This document shows, piece by piece, positions 30,666 through 41,304 of a stretch of 64,000 bases of DNA. The notes beneath the pieces were generated by a model. That model was not told the origin of the DNA. It ran no database searches and saw nothing but the letters and a program-made list of their open reading frames with translations. The DNA lies in contig NZ_KK020676.1 of NCBI RefSeq assembly GCF_000307775.2, positions 1,400,576 through 1,464,575 on the forward strand, given 5' to 3'. Numbering within the stretch: the stretch's first letter is position 1; each line of letters opens with the position of its first letter. Source of the stretch: Stutzerimonas stutzeri KOS6 (lineage in GTDB: Bacteria; Pseudomonadota; Gammaproteobacteria; Pseudomonadales; Pseudomonadaceae). The translations under genes and the position numbers were made by a program.

Positions 30666-32033
30666 TCAGTGGCGCAGCAGTTGCTTCCAGCCCTTGAGCG
30701 TCCAGACCCGCTGCGTCTGCTGAACGCGAAACTCGCGTGCTTCCTCGTCGAGGGGCTGGCGGGCCAGTTCATACAGCTTGGCCAGCTCGCCATACAGGCG
30801 ATCGACTTCCGCCAGCTCCAGCACGCCGCGGGCCAGGTGCAGCCAGACCAGCAGGCGCTCCATGCGCGGGCTCTGCTCGGCGAGGTCCTCGGGCTGTTGC
30901 AGGTAACGCGGCAATTGCAAGGCCTTGGCTTCCTCGGCCAACAGGTGCAGCAGCCACTTGCCCAGTTCGGCGGCACCCTGGCGATCACCGCGGGCGTTGC
31001 GGCCGGCGGTCCAGCTGCGTTGCAGCAGCCACAGCGAGGCCTTCAGCGACAGCAGGCCCCAGCGGGTCTGCTCCAGCTCGGCGGCGAACTGTGCCGGTGC
31101 GGCCTTGCGCACGTCTTCATCGTTCTGGCCGGCTTCGACACGCGGGCGCCAGTCCTGGATCAGGCCATCGAGCAGCTCGCGCAGTTCGCGGCTGCAGGCG
31201 CGCGGGGCAGCCTGGCCGAGGCTGCCGAGCAGGGCGCGCAGTTCGATCAGCTGGTGCAGCCAGTCGCCCAGCAGTTTCCAGCGGCCATTGAAGCGGTACT
31301 GCTCGGCCAGGCGCTGGCTGTTGCCGAGCAACTGCCAGCCAAGGGCAACCACCGCGTCATCCAGCGGCATCGTGGCATCGAGCTCCGGCGCCGGTAGCTG
31401 CAGGTTGTAGCCATCGGCGTCATGCAGGCGGTAGCCACGCTCAGCCTTGCTGATATCGCAGGGCATCAGCGGCAGGTCGGCAGCCAGCTCGGCGGCCAGT
31501 TCCAGCAGTGCATCGGGATCGCCCTGGCGCAGTTCCAGTTCGAGTTCGCAGATTTCCTCGGACTGCTTGCCGGCTTTGACCTGGCCCAGATCGAGCGCAG
31601 CCTCTATGACGACCTTGGCCTTGCCGCGGCCCCAGGCGATTTCGGCCTTCTCGCGCACGAAGTCGGTGGTGAAGATCGGCTTGAGGCTTTTCTTGTCCAG
31701 CCCGGCAAGGCTTGCCGGCCAGCAGTCGTCGTCAAGCTTCTTGGTGTCGAGCTTGGCCTTGTCCAGATACCAGTCCCATTCGTTGCGCTCGGACAGGCCT
31801 GCGACACTTTGACCGCGGCTCTTCAGGGTCTGGATGAACTGCTCGCCATCGCGGCGCAGGCGCAGGGCGACGCGGGCCTGGGCGAGTGCGCGGTCGGCGG
31901 TGTCGTAATACTGGTTGAACAGCTCATGGCGCGACCAGCCACTCTTGTTGCGCTTTTTCAGCAGCGGATGTTCGCGCAGGGCGAGCAGGGTTTCGCGGCT
32001 GGCGCGTAGCTTGATTTCGGTTTCTTTCTGCAT
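30666..32033 (-). CDS. Inorganic triphosphatase, CYTH-CHAD protein
   Basis: The product (455 aa) starts at MQKETEIKLRASRETLL, the ExExK motif of CYTH enzymes. The CYTH barrel runs to about 200 with the charged pairs RLRRDGEQFIQTLKSRG, EWDWYL and EICELELELRQGD. A CHAD helical domain follows (about 220-455), rich in His, Arg and Lys. E. coli YgiF has this layout and hydrolyses inorganic triphosphate. The CHAD part binds polyphosphate in related proteins. It is divergent from the phosphate transporter genes, a sensible context. Confidence 0.9.
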   Translation of the reverse strand: MQKETEIKLRASRETLLALREHPLLKKRNKSGWSRHELFNQYYDTADRALAQARVALRLRRDGEQFIQTLKSRGQSVAGLSERNEWDWYLDKAKLDTKKLDDDCWPASLAGLDKKSLKPIFTTDFVREKAEIAWGRGKAKVVIEAALDLGQVKAGKQSEEICELELELRQGDPDALLELAAELAADLPLMPCDISKAERGYRLHDADGYNLQLPAPELDATMPLDDAVVALGWQLLGNSQRLAEQYRFNGRWKLLGDWLHQLIELRALLGSLGQAAPRACSRELRELLDGLIQDWRPRVEAGQNDEDVRKAAPAQFAAELEQTRWGLLSLKASLWLLQRSWTAGRNARGDRQGAAELGKWLLHLLAEEAKALQLPRYLQQPEDLAEQSPRMERLLVWLHLARGVLELAEVDRLYGELAKLYELARQPLDEEAREFRVQQTQRVWTLKGWKQLLRH

Positions 32034-32146
32034 GGTGCCGACTGGGTGCCTATGATGTGTGAATGTTGCAGCCTGATGACGCACGGTAGCAGGCGTGATG
32101 GCCTGTCCGTATACTTGCCGCCTCTTTCAAGCCGGGGCCATACCCT

Positions 32147-32824
32147 ATGCCAGTCAATCCTTTCGTCAGCTTGTTCGGACGCTCGCCAATCGGCCCGATG
32201 CAACAGCATATGGCCAAGTCGCACGAATGTGCAGCGAACCTGGTGCCGCTGTTCCAGGCGGTCATGGCCGAAGACTGGGAGAAGGTCGAGCAGATTCAGC
32301 AGCAGATGTCGCAGCTGGAAAACGAGGCTGACAAGCTGAAGAAGAGCGTTCGCCAGCACCTGCCCAAGAGCCTGTTCCTGCCGGTGCCGCGTTCCGATCT
32401 GCTTGACCTGCTGAGTGTACAGGACAAGATCGCCAACCGCGCCAAGGACATCGCCGGCCTGATGCTGGGCCGTTGCATGACCATCCCGCAGGCGCTGCAG
32501 CCGCAGATGCTGGCCTACGTGCAGCGCAGCGTCGATGCCAGTGCCCAGGCGCTGAAGGCGCTCAAGGAACTGGATTCGCTGCTGGAAACCGGTTTTAGCG
32601 GCCGCGAAGCCACGCTCGTCGAGAAAATGGTCGAGGAGCTCGAGGAAATCGAGCGGGAAACCGACCGTATGCAGATCACGGTACGCCGTGCACTTTTTCA
32701 CCTGGAAAAGGACCTGCCAGCAGTCGACGTGATCTTCCTCTACAAGATCATCGAATGGATCGGTGATGTAGCCGACCGCGCCGAGCGCGTCGGCAACCGT
32801 CTGGAACAACTGCTGGCGCGCTGA
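32147..32824 (+). CDS. Pit accessory protein (PhoU-like, TIGR00153/DUF47)
   Basis: The 225-aa all-helical protein matches the DUF47 family: MPVNPFVSLFGRSPIGPMQQHMAKSHECAANLVPLF, QMSQLENEADKLKKSVRQHLPKSLFLPVPRSDLLDLLSVQDKIANRAKDIAGLM, EMVEELEEIERETDRMQ. The repeated E-x-x-A-D pattern is the PhoU-type metal-binding motif. It lies 42 bases before pitA and is probably cotranscribed; partners regulate Pit. Confidence 0.93.
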   Translation: MPVNPFVSLFGRSPIGPMQQHMAKSHECAANLVPLFQAVMAEDWEKVEQIQQQMSQLENEADKLKKSVRQHLPKSLFLPVPRSDLLDLLSVQDKIANRAKDIAGLMLGRCMTIPQALQPQMLAYVQRSVDASAQALKALKELDSLLETGFSGREATLVEKMVEELEEIERETDRMQITVRRALFHLEKDLPAVDVIFLYKIIEWIGDVADRAERVGNRLEQLLAR

Positions 32825-32865
32825 GGCGCCAGCGTCCTTTCTGGGTTCAACAGGTAGTTTTCCTT

Positions 32866-34131
32866 ATGTCTCTTATTGCGGATTACGGCTTCGTACTCCT
32901 GATTCTCGCCTGCGCATTCGGTTTCTTCATGGCCTGGGGCGTCGGCGCCAACGACGTGGCCAATGCCATGGGCACTTCGGTGGGTTCCCGCGCGCTGACC
33001 ATCAAGCAGGCGATCATCGTGGCGATGATCTTCGAGTTCTGCGGTGCCTACCTGGCTGGCGGTGAGGTTACCGAGACGATCAAGAACGGCATTGTCGATG
33101 CTGAAGTCATCTCTCCCGATCTGATGGTGCTGGGCATGATGTCGGCGCTGCTGGCGGCCGGCACCTGGCTGCTGATCGCGACGATGAAGGGCTGGCCGGT
33201 TTCCACGACGCATTCGATCATCGGCGCCGTCATCGGCTTCGCCGCGGTCGGTGTATCGACCGACGCGGTGCACTGGGAGGCCATCGGGCCGATCGTCGCT
33301 AGCTGGGTGGTCACGCCGATGCTTTCGGGCATCGTCGCCTTCGGCCTGTTCATGAGCGTGCAGAAGCTGATCATCAACACCGATCATCCGTTCGAGAACG
33401 CCAAGCGCTTCGTCCCGCTGTACATGTTCCTCACCGGCTTCATGGTCGCGCTGATGACGGTCACCAAGGGCCTCAAGCATGTCGGCCTGACCCTCAGCAG
33501 CGGCCAGGGCATCCTGCTGGCGTTCGGCATCGGCCTGCTGGTGATGCTCGCGGGGATCGCGCTGCTCTCGCGGATCAAGGTCGACGTCGAAGCCGACAAG
33601 ACCTTCCACTTCGCCAGTGTAGAAAAGGTCTTTGCCGTGCTGATGATTTTCACCGCCTGCGCCATGGCCTTCGCGCACGGTGCCAATGACGTCGCCAATG
33701 CCGTTGGTCCGCTGGCCGCCATCGTTGGTGTGATCGAGTCCGGCGGTGCGGCCGACATCGCCGCCAAGTCCGCCGTGCCGGGCTGGGTGCTGCTGCTCGG
33801 TGCGGTCGGTATCGTCATCGGCCTGGCGACTTATGGCTACAAGGTGATCGCCACCATCGGCAAGGAGATCACCGAGCTGACCCCGAGCCGCGGCTTTGCT
33901 GCCGAGCTGGCTACCGCGACCACCGTGGTGGGGGCTTCGGCCATCGGCCTGCCGGTCTCCACGACTCACACGCTGGTTGGGGCGGTGCTCGGCATTGGTA
34001 TCGCGCGCGGCATCGGCGCGCTGAACCTGGGCGTGGTCGGTTCGATCTTCATGTCCTGGCTGATCACCCTGCCGGCTGGTGCCTTCCTCGCGATCGTCTT
34101 CTTCAGCGTGCTCAAGTTCATCTTCACCTGA
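32866..34131 (+). CDS. pit: Low-affinity inorganic phosphate transporter, Pit family
   Basis: The 421-aa integral membrane protein has 10-12 helices in two inverted halves, each starting with the PHO-4 signature: GVGANDVANAMGTSVGS near residue 25 and HGANDVANAVGPLAAI near 270. The motifs GWPVSTTHSIIGAVIGF and GLPVSTTHTLVGAVLGI occur in both halves. It takes up phosphate or metal-phosphate with protons. It follows its PhoU-like accessory gene. Confidence 0.95.
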   Translation: MSLIADYGFVLLILACAFGFFMAWGVGANDVANAMGTSVGSRALTIKQAIIVAMIFEFCGAYLAGGEVTETIKNGIVDAEVISPDLMVLGMMSALLAAGTWLLIATMKGWPVSTTHSIIGAVIGFAAVGVSTDAVHWEAIGPIVASWVVTPMLSGIVAFGLFMSVQKLIINTDHPFENAKRFVPLYMFLTGFMVALMTVTKGLKHVGLTLSSGQGILLAFGIGLLVMLAGIALLSRIKVDVEADKTFHFASVEKVFAVLMIFTACAMAFAHGANDVANAVGPLAAIVGVIESGGAADIAAKSAVPGWVLLLGAVGIVIGLATYGYKVIATIGKEITELTPSRGFAAELATATTVVGASAIGLPVSTTHTLVGAVLGIGIARGIGALNLGVVGSIFMSWLITLPAGAFLAIVFFSVLKFIFT

Positions 34132-34150
34132 GTCCAGCGGATACGGTCGA

Positions 34151-34174
34151 CGCCCCGCCTCGGCGGGGCGTTTT
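34151..34174 (+). terminator. Rho-independent terminator of pit
   Basis: Nine-base perfect arms CGCCCCGCC/GGCGGGGCG with a 2-base loop, then four T's, 19 bases after the stop. Confidence 0.85.
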
Positions 34175-34248
34175 CGTTTGCGGGTCCCGTCGTGGTGCGT
34201 TTCGTGCTTCACTGGCAGCCCTGTCCGCTCGCATCACGGAGGTAGCCG

Positions 34249-35400
34249 GTGCCCATTCCCTCGCTCAAGGAGCAGTTTGCCGCGCTCGTCGCAGCGCCCT
34301 CCGTCAGTTGCACGCAGCCCGGCTGGGATCAGAGTAACCGCCCGGTGATCGAGTTGCTGGCCGCCTGGCTCGGTGAGCTGGGTTTTGCCTGCGAGACGCC
34401 GGAGGTCGCCCCCGGCAAGTTCAATCTGCTCGCCAGCTATGGCAGCGGACCGGGTGGCCTGGTGCTGGCCGGGCACAGCGATACCGTGCCGTTCGATGCC
34501 GCGTTGTGGCAGTCCGACCCGCTGAAGCTGCGCGAGGCCGATGATCGCTGGTACGGCCTGGGCAGCTGCGACATGAAGGGCTTCTTCGCGCTGGTCATCG
34601 AGGCGCTGCGCCCGCTGCTGGAGCAGCCGTTCCGCCGCCCGCTGCTGATCCTTGCCACCTGCGACGAGGAAAGCTCGATGTCCGGTGCCCGCGCGCTGGC
34701 CGCTGCCGGACAGCCGCTCGGGCGCGCCGCGGTGATCGGCGAGCCCACCGGCCTGCGCCCGGTGCGCCTGCACAAGGGCATCATGATGGAACGCATTGAT
34801 ATCCTCGGGCAGAGCGGTCACTCGTCGAACCCCGCCTATGGCCATAGCGCGCTGGAAGCCATGCACGGCGTGATCGGCGAGATGATGACGCTGCGCCGCC
34901 AGTGGCAGGGCGAATACGACAACCCGCTGTTCGACGTGCCCAAGCCGACCCTCAACTTCGGCTGCATCCACGGGGGCGACAACCCCAATCGCATCTGCGG
35001 CCAGTGCGCGCTGGAGTTCGACCTGCGCCCGCTACCGGGCATGGACCCGCAACAGCTGCGTTCGATCATCCGCCAGCGCCTGCAGCCGCTGGCCGAACAG
35101 CACCAGGTGAAGATCGACCTGGCCCCGCTGTTCCCGGCCGTGCCGCCCTTCGAGCAGCCTGCCGAGAGCGAGCTGGTGCGCCTGGCCGAGCGCCTGACCG
35201 GCCACCGTGCCGAGGCGGTGGCGTTTGCCACCGAAGCGCCTTATCTTCAGCAGCTTGGCTGCGAGACGCTGGTGCTGGGCCCGGGCGATATCGCCTGCGC
35301 GCACCAGCCCGACGAATACCTGCAGCTCGAGCGTATCGAGCCGACCGTGCAGCTGCTGCGCCGGCTGATCGAGCACTACTGCCTGCAGCCGCAGGCCTGA
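34249..35400 (+). CDS. argE: Acetylornithine deacetylase (ArgE)
   Basis: The product (383 aa) starts at a GTG with GGAGGT 6 bases upstream. M20 metallopeptidase motifs are clear: LAGHSDTVPFDAALW (metal His and catalytic Asp), GLGSCDMKGFF (bridging Asp), ATCDEESSMSGAR (general-base and metal Glu), AVIGEPTGLRPVRLHKGIM, and EAPYLQQLGCETLVLGPGD. It removes the acetyl group from N-acetylornithine to give ornithine in arginine biosynthesis. It lies directly before argA, so both ends of the acetyl cycle are together. Confidence 0.93.
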   Translation: MPIPSLKEQFAALVAAPSVSCTQPGWDQSNRPVIELLAAWLGELGFACETPEVAPGKFNLLASYGSGPGGLVLAGHSDTVPFDAALWQSDPLKLREADDRWYGLGSCDMKGFFALVIEALRPLLEQPFRRPLLILATCDEESSMSGARALAAAGQPLGRAAVIGEPTGLRPVRLHKGIMMERIDILGQSGHSSNPAYGHSALEAMHGVIGEMMTLRRQWQGEYDNPLFDVPKPTLNFGCIHGGDNPNRICGQCALEFDLRPLPGMDPQQLRSIIRQRLQPLAEQHQVKIDLAPLFPAVPPFEQPAESELVRLAERLTGHRAEAVAFATEAPYLQQLGCETLVLGPGDIACAHQPDEYLQLERIEPTVQLLRRLIEHYCLQPQA

Positions 35401-35443
35401 GCCGCCCATCCCAGACGAACAGAACCGCCACGAAGGCTTTTAC

Positions 35444-36742
35444 ATGCACGACTATGTCACCTGGCTCCGCGACTCCTCGCCTTATATCAACTCGCACCGT
35501 GACCGCACCTTCGTCGTCATGCTGCCGGGCGACGGCCTGGAGCATGCCAACTTCGCCAACATCGTTCACGACCTGGTACTGCTGCACAGTCTCGGCGTGC
35601 GCCTGGTGCTGGTCTTCGGCTCGCGTCCGCAGATCGAGGCGCGCCTGGCGGCGCGCGGCATCGAGCCGCGATTCCACCGTGACCTGCGCATCACCGACGG
35701 GCCGACCATGGAGTGCGTGATCGACGCCGTGGGCCAGCTGCGCATCGCGCTGGAGGCGCGCCTGTCGATGGACATGGCGGCTTCGCCCATGCAGGGCGCG
35801 CGGCTGCGCGTAGCCAGCGGCAACTTCGTCACGGCGCGGCCGATCGGCGTGCTCGATGGCGTCGACTATCACCACACCGGCGAAGTGCGGCGCATCGACC
35901 GCAAGGGCATTGGCCGCTTGCTCGACGAGCGCACCATCGTGCTGCTTTCGCCGCTGGGCTATTCGCCGACCGGGGAGATCTTCAACCTTGCCTGCGAGGA
36001 CGTCGCCACCCGTGCGGCGGTCGACCTCAAGGCAGACAAGCTGGTGCTCTACGGTGCCGAAACCGGCTTGCTCGACGAAAGCGGCAAGCTGGTGCGCGAG
36101 TTGCGCCCGCAGCAGATTCCGGCCTACGTCGAGCGCCTTGGCAGCCGCTACCAGGCCGAGCTGCTGGATGCCGCGGCGCAGGCCTGCCGTGGCGGCGTGC
36201 GGCGCAGCCATGTGGTCAGCTATGTCGACGACGGCGCCCTGCTCAACGAGCTGTTCACCCGCGATGGCGCCGGCACGCTGGTGACCCAGGAGCAGTTCGA
36301 ACAGCTGCGCGAGGCGACCATCGAGGATGTCGGCGGGCTGATCGACCTGATCACCCCGCTGGAGGAACAGGGCATCCTGGTGCGGCGTTCACGCGAGGTG
36401 CTGGAGCGCGAGGTCGAGCAGTTCAGCATCGTCGAACGCGACGGGCTGATCATCGCCTGCGCGGCGCTCTATCCGATCGCCGACTCGGATGCCGGCGAGC
36501 TGGCCTGCCTGGCGGTCAATCCGGAGTACCGCCACGGCGGGCGCGGCGATGAACTGCTCGAGCGCATCGAAGAGCGTGCGCGTGCGCAGGGCCTGAAGAA
36601 GCTGATCGTGCTCACCACCCGCACCGCCCACTGGTTCCAGGAGCGCGGCTTCGAGCCGATCGGTGTCGAGCGCCTGCCGGCGGCGCGAGCCTCGCTGTAC
36701 AACTTCCAGCGCAATTCGAAGATCTTCGAAAAACCGCTCTGA
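35444..36742 (+). CDS. argA: N-acetylglutamate synthase (ArgA)
   Basis: The 432-aa protein has an N-terminal amino-acid-kinase-like domain (about 1-280; YVTWLRDSSPYINSHRDRTFVVMLPGD, VDYHHTGEVRRID, NEL-type LLNELFTRDGAGTLV) and a C-terminal GNAT domain (about 285-432) with ACAALYPIADSDAGELACLAVNPEYRHGGRGDELLERIE, in which RHGGRGD is the acetyl-CoA loop. It acetylates glutamate, the first step of arginine synthesis, and is normally feedback-inhibited by arginine through the kinase-like domain. Follows argE by 43 bases. Confidence 0.95.
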   Translation: MHDYVTWLRDSSPYINSHRDRTFVVMLPGDGLEHANFANIVHDLVLLHSLGVRLVLVFGSRPQIEARLAARGIEPRFHRDLRITDGPTMECVIDAVGQLRIALEARLSMDMAASPMQGARLRVASGNFVTARPIGVLDGVDYHHTGEVRRIDRKGIGRLLDERTIVLLSPLGYSPTGEIFNLACEDVATRAAVDLKADKLVLYGAETGLLDESGKLVRELRPQQIPAYVERLGSRYQAELLDAAAQACRGGVRRSHVVSYVDDGALLNELFTRDGAGTLVTQEQFEQLREATIEDVGGLIDLITPLEEQGILVRRSREVLEREVEQFSIVERDGLIIACAALYPIADSDAGELACLAVNPEYRHGGRGDELLERIEERARAQGLKKLIVLTTRTAHWFQERGFEPIGVERLPAARASLYNFQRNSKIFEKPL

Positions 36743-36747
36743 GGCAT

Positions 36748-36772
36748 GCCGGCGGGCGTTGCGCCCGCCGGC
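36748..36772. terminator. Bidirectional hairpin between argA and gshA
   Basis: Eleven-base perfect arms GCCGGCGGGCG/CGCCCGCCGGC with loop TTG between the converging genes. There is no T run, but the stem is very stable. Confidence 0.6.
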
Positions 36773-36779
36773 GCTGCAC

Positions 36780-38375
36780 TCAGAGGCTCAGGCTGCGCTG
36801 GTACTCGGCGACGAAACTGTCGAAATCCAGCTCGTCGGCCGCTTCCATTGCGGCTTGGCGCTCCAGCGACTGATGCGCGGCCGATTCGAACTGATCCAGC
36901 TCGCTCGCACTCGGTGCCCGGCTGCGGAAGTAGTCGGCGTGGGCCAGGGTCTGGCGCATGGCGAACTGGCTGAAGCTCTCGCCATTGCGGCGCAGTTCGT
37001 CGAGCACGCGCGCCGAGGGCGTGAGGCTGCTGTCGGCGACCTTGGCGCGCTGGTCCGCGAGCGCATCGGCATGCCGCGTATCGCCATGGCTGCGGTCGAG
37101 GAGCGCGGCGACCTGGCCGATCCCGTCGAGCAGTTGGTCAGCCCATTCACGCAGCAGTACCTGGGTGCCACAGCGCTGCAACTGGAGTCCGGGGCGCCGG
37201 CCCTCCTTGACCACCTTGAGGAAGTTGTCGGTGGCCGCACCGCACTCGCTGTCCGCGAGGCAGGGGCTTTCGTCCAGCACGCAGAACAGCAGGAAGGCAT
37301 CGAGGAAGCGCGCCTCGCTGGCGTCGATGCCCAGCGGCAGGAATGGGTTGATGTCCAGGCAGCGCACTTCGATGTACTGGATGCCACGGGCGCGCAGCGC
37401 CTGCAGTGGTCGTTCGCCGGTCGCGGTGACGCGCTTCGGGCGGATGTTGGAGTAGTACTCGTTTTCGATCTGCAGGACGTTGGTGTTGAGCTGCTGCCAG
37501 TTGCCCGCGGCATCCTTGGTACCCAGCGCCTCGTACGGTGCGTAGGGCGTGGAGACGGCGCGGAAGAGGCTCTCGGTGTAGCTCGACAGGTCGTCGTAGC
37601 AGGGTGTGAGGCCGGCCTGGGCGTTGTTCTGGTAGCCCAGGTCGCTCATGCGCAGGCTGGTGGCGTACGGCAGGTAGAGCGTGTCGGCGTCTAGCGTTTC
37701 GAGCTGGTGCTGGCGACCGCGCAGGAAGCCGGCGTCCAGTGCCGGCGAGGCGCCGAACAGGTACATCAGCAGCCAGCTGTAACGGCGGAAGTTGCGGATC
37801 AGGCCGATGTAGCGTGTCGAACGATAGTCGCGCTCGGAGCGGTCATCGCCGTCGTCGGCCTGCAGCACCGGCCACAGCGCTTCGGGCAGCGAGAAGTTGT
37901 AGTGGATGCCGGCGATGCATTGCATGGTCTTGCCGTAGCGCAGCGCCAGGCCCTGGCGGTAGACGTGCTTGAGCCGGCCGATGTTGGAGCGGCCGTATTC
38001 GGCGATCGGGATGTCCGCCTCGCCCGGCAGTGGGCAGGGCATCGACGGGCTCCAGAGGAACTCGTCGCCGAGCTTGGCATAGGTGAAGCGATGGATGGCT
38101 TCGAGTTCGGCCAGGGTATTGTCCGGATCGCTATCGGTGCCGGTGATGAACTCCAGCAGCGCCTCGGAGTAGTCGGTGGTGATCTGCGGATGGGTCAGCG
38201 CCGAACCCAGTGCGCTCGGGTGCGGCGTCATGGCCAGCTGGCCGCGTGCATCGACGCGCAGGCACTCGCGTTCGATCCCGTGCAGGCATTGGCTGAGCAG
38301 CGGCAGATGGGAGGGCTCGGCCAGCAATGCCAGGCGGTGGGAGAGGGGTGCGCTCAACTTTGTGGATTCCTTCAC
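36780..38375 (-). CDS. gshA: Glutamate-cysteine ligase (GshA), proteobacterial type
   Basis: The 531-aa product matches the gamma-proteobacterial GshA family in length (about 520) and motifs: [23 protein letters not shown] near the N-terminus, with metal-binding and catalytic Glu; [45 protein letters not shown]; and [15 protein letters not shown]. It joins glutamate and cysteine in the first step of glutathione synthesis. No gshB is adjacent. Convergent with argA. Confidence 0.95.
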   Translation of the reverse strand: MKESTKLSAPLSHRLALLAEPSHLPLLSQCLHGIERECLRVDARGQLAMTPHPSALGSALTHPQITTDYSEALLEFITGTDSDPDNTLAELEAIHRFTYAKLGDEFLWSPSMPCPLPGEADIPIAEYGRSNIGRLKHVYRQGLALRYGKTMQCIAGIHYNFSLPEALWPVLQADDGDDRSERDYRSTRYIGLIRNFRRYSWLLMYLFGASPALDAGFLRGRQHQLETLDADTLYLPYATSLRMSDLGYQNNAQAGLTPCYDDLSSYTESLFRAVSTPYAPYEALGTKDAAGNWQQLNTNVLQIENEYYSNIRPKRVTATGERPLQALRARGIQYIEVRCLDINPFLPLGIDASEARFLDAFLLFCVLDESPCLADSECGAATDNFLKVVKEGRRPGLQLQRCGTQVLLREWADQLLDGIGQVAALLDRSHGDTRHADALADQRAKVADSSLTPSARVLDELRRNGESFSQFAMRQTLAHADYFRSRAPSASELDQFESAAHQSLERQAAMEAADELDFDSFVAEYQRSLSL

Positions 38376-38493
38376 GCGACGGTCGGCCCAATATGGGGAT
38401 GGAAACGCTGCTTCACAAGAGGCAGCGTTGCTTCGACCGTTGTCGACGCCTGCCGACTCCGCGGGCGGCGCGTGGCCTGTGCCAAACAGGCCA

Positions 38494-38885
38494 CTAAAGG
38501 CAGGCGAAGGTCGCCTGGGCCTTGGCGATCAGTTTTTCGCCCTGGTGCACCTCGGCTTCGAGCACCTGGGTGCGTCGGCCGCCGTGCACCACCCAGGCCC
38601 GGCAGCGCAGCTCGCCATCGGTGACCGGGCGGATGTAGTTGACCTTGCACTCCAGGGTCACGCTGTTCGGCGAGCCGTCGCCGAGGCTGTGGCTGGCCTG
38701 GCCCATGGCGGTGTCGATCAGCGAAAACAGTGCGCCGCCATGCAGCTTGCCATGCAGATTGCGCAGGCCGTCGTGCATGGTCAGGCCGAGCACGGCCTCG
38801 CCCTGACCGACCTGATGAATCTCCAGACCTAGCAGGCGACCGAAGGCGCTGGAATTGCCTACAGCCTCGACTTCGATGCTCATGC

Positions 38886-38889
<4 letters not shown>
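38494..38889 (-). CDS. PaaI/hotdog-fold thioesterase
   Basis: The 131-aa protein is a single hotdog fold of the PaaI type: [24 protein letters not shown], with the HGGxxxxLxD motif carrying the catalytic Asp, and [38 protein letters not shown]. It would cleave acyl-CoA thioesters in the cytosol. Its ATG overlaps the tex stop (ATGA), so it is cotranslated with tex. Confidence 0.9.
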
Positions 38890-41201
<2,312 letters not shown>

Positions 41202-41304
41202 GTGTTGTCCTGCGGGCGGAATGGCGGCCGGCCGGCCGGAAAAGGGCGGCAGTATACCTGCCGCCGCCGCATGACGGTCCTGCGAATGATCGGCTCGCTG
41301 CGGC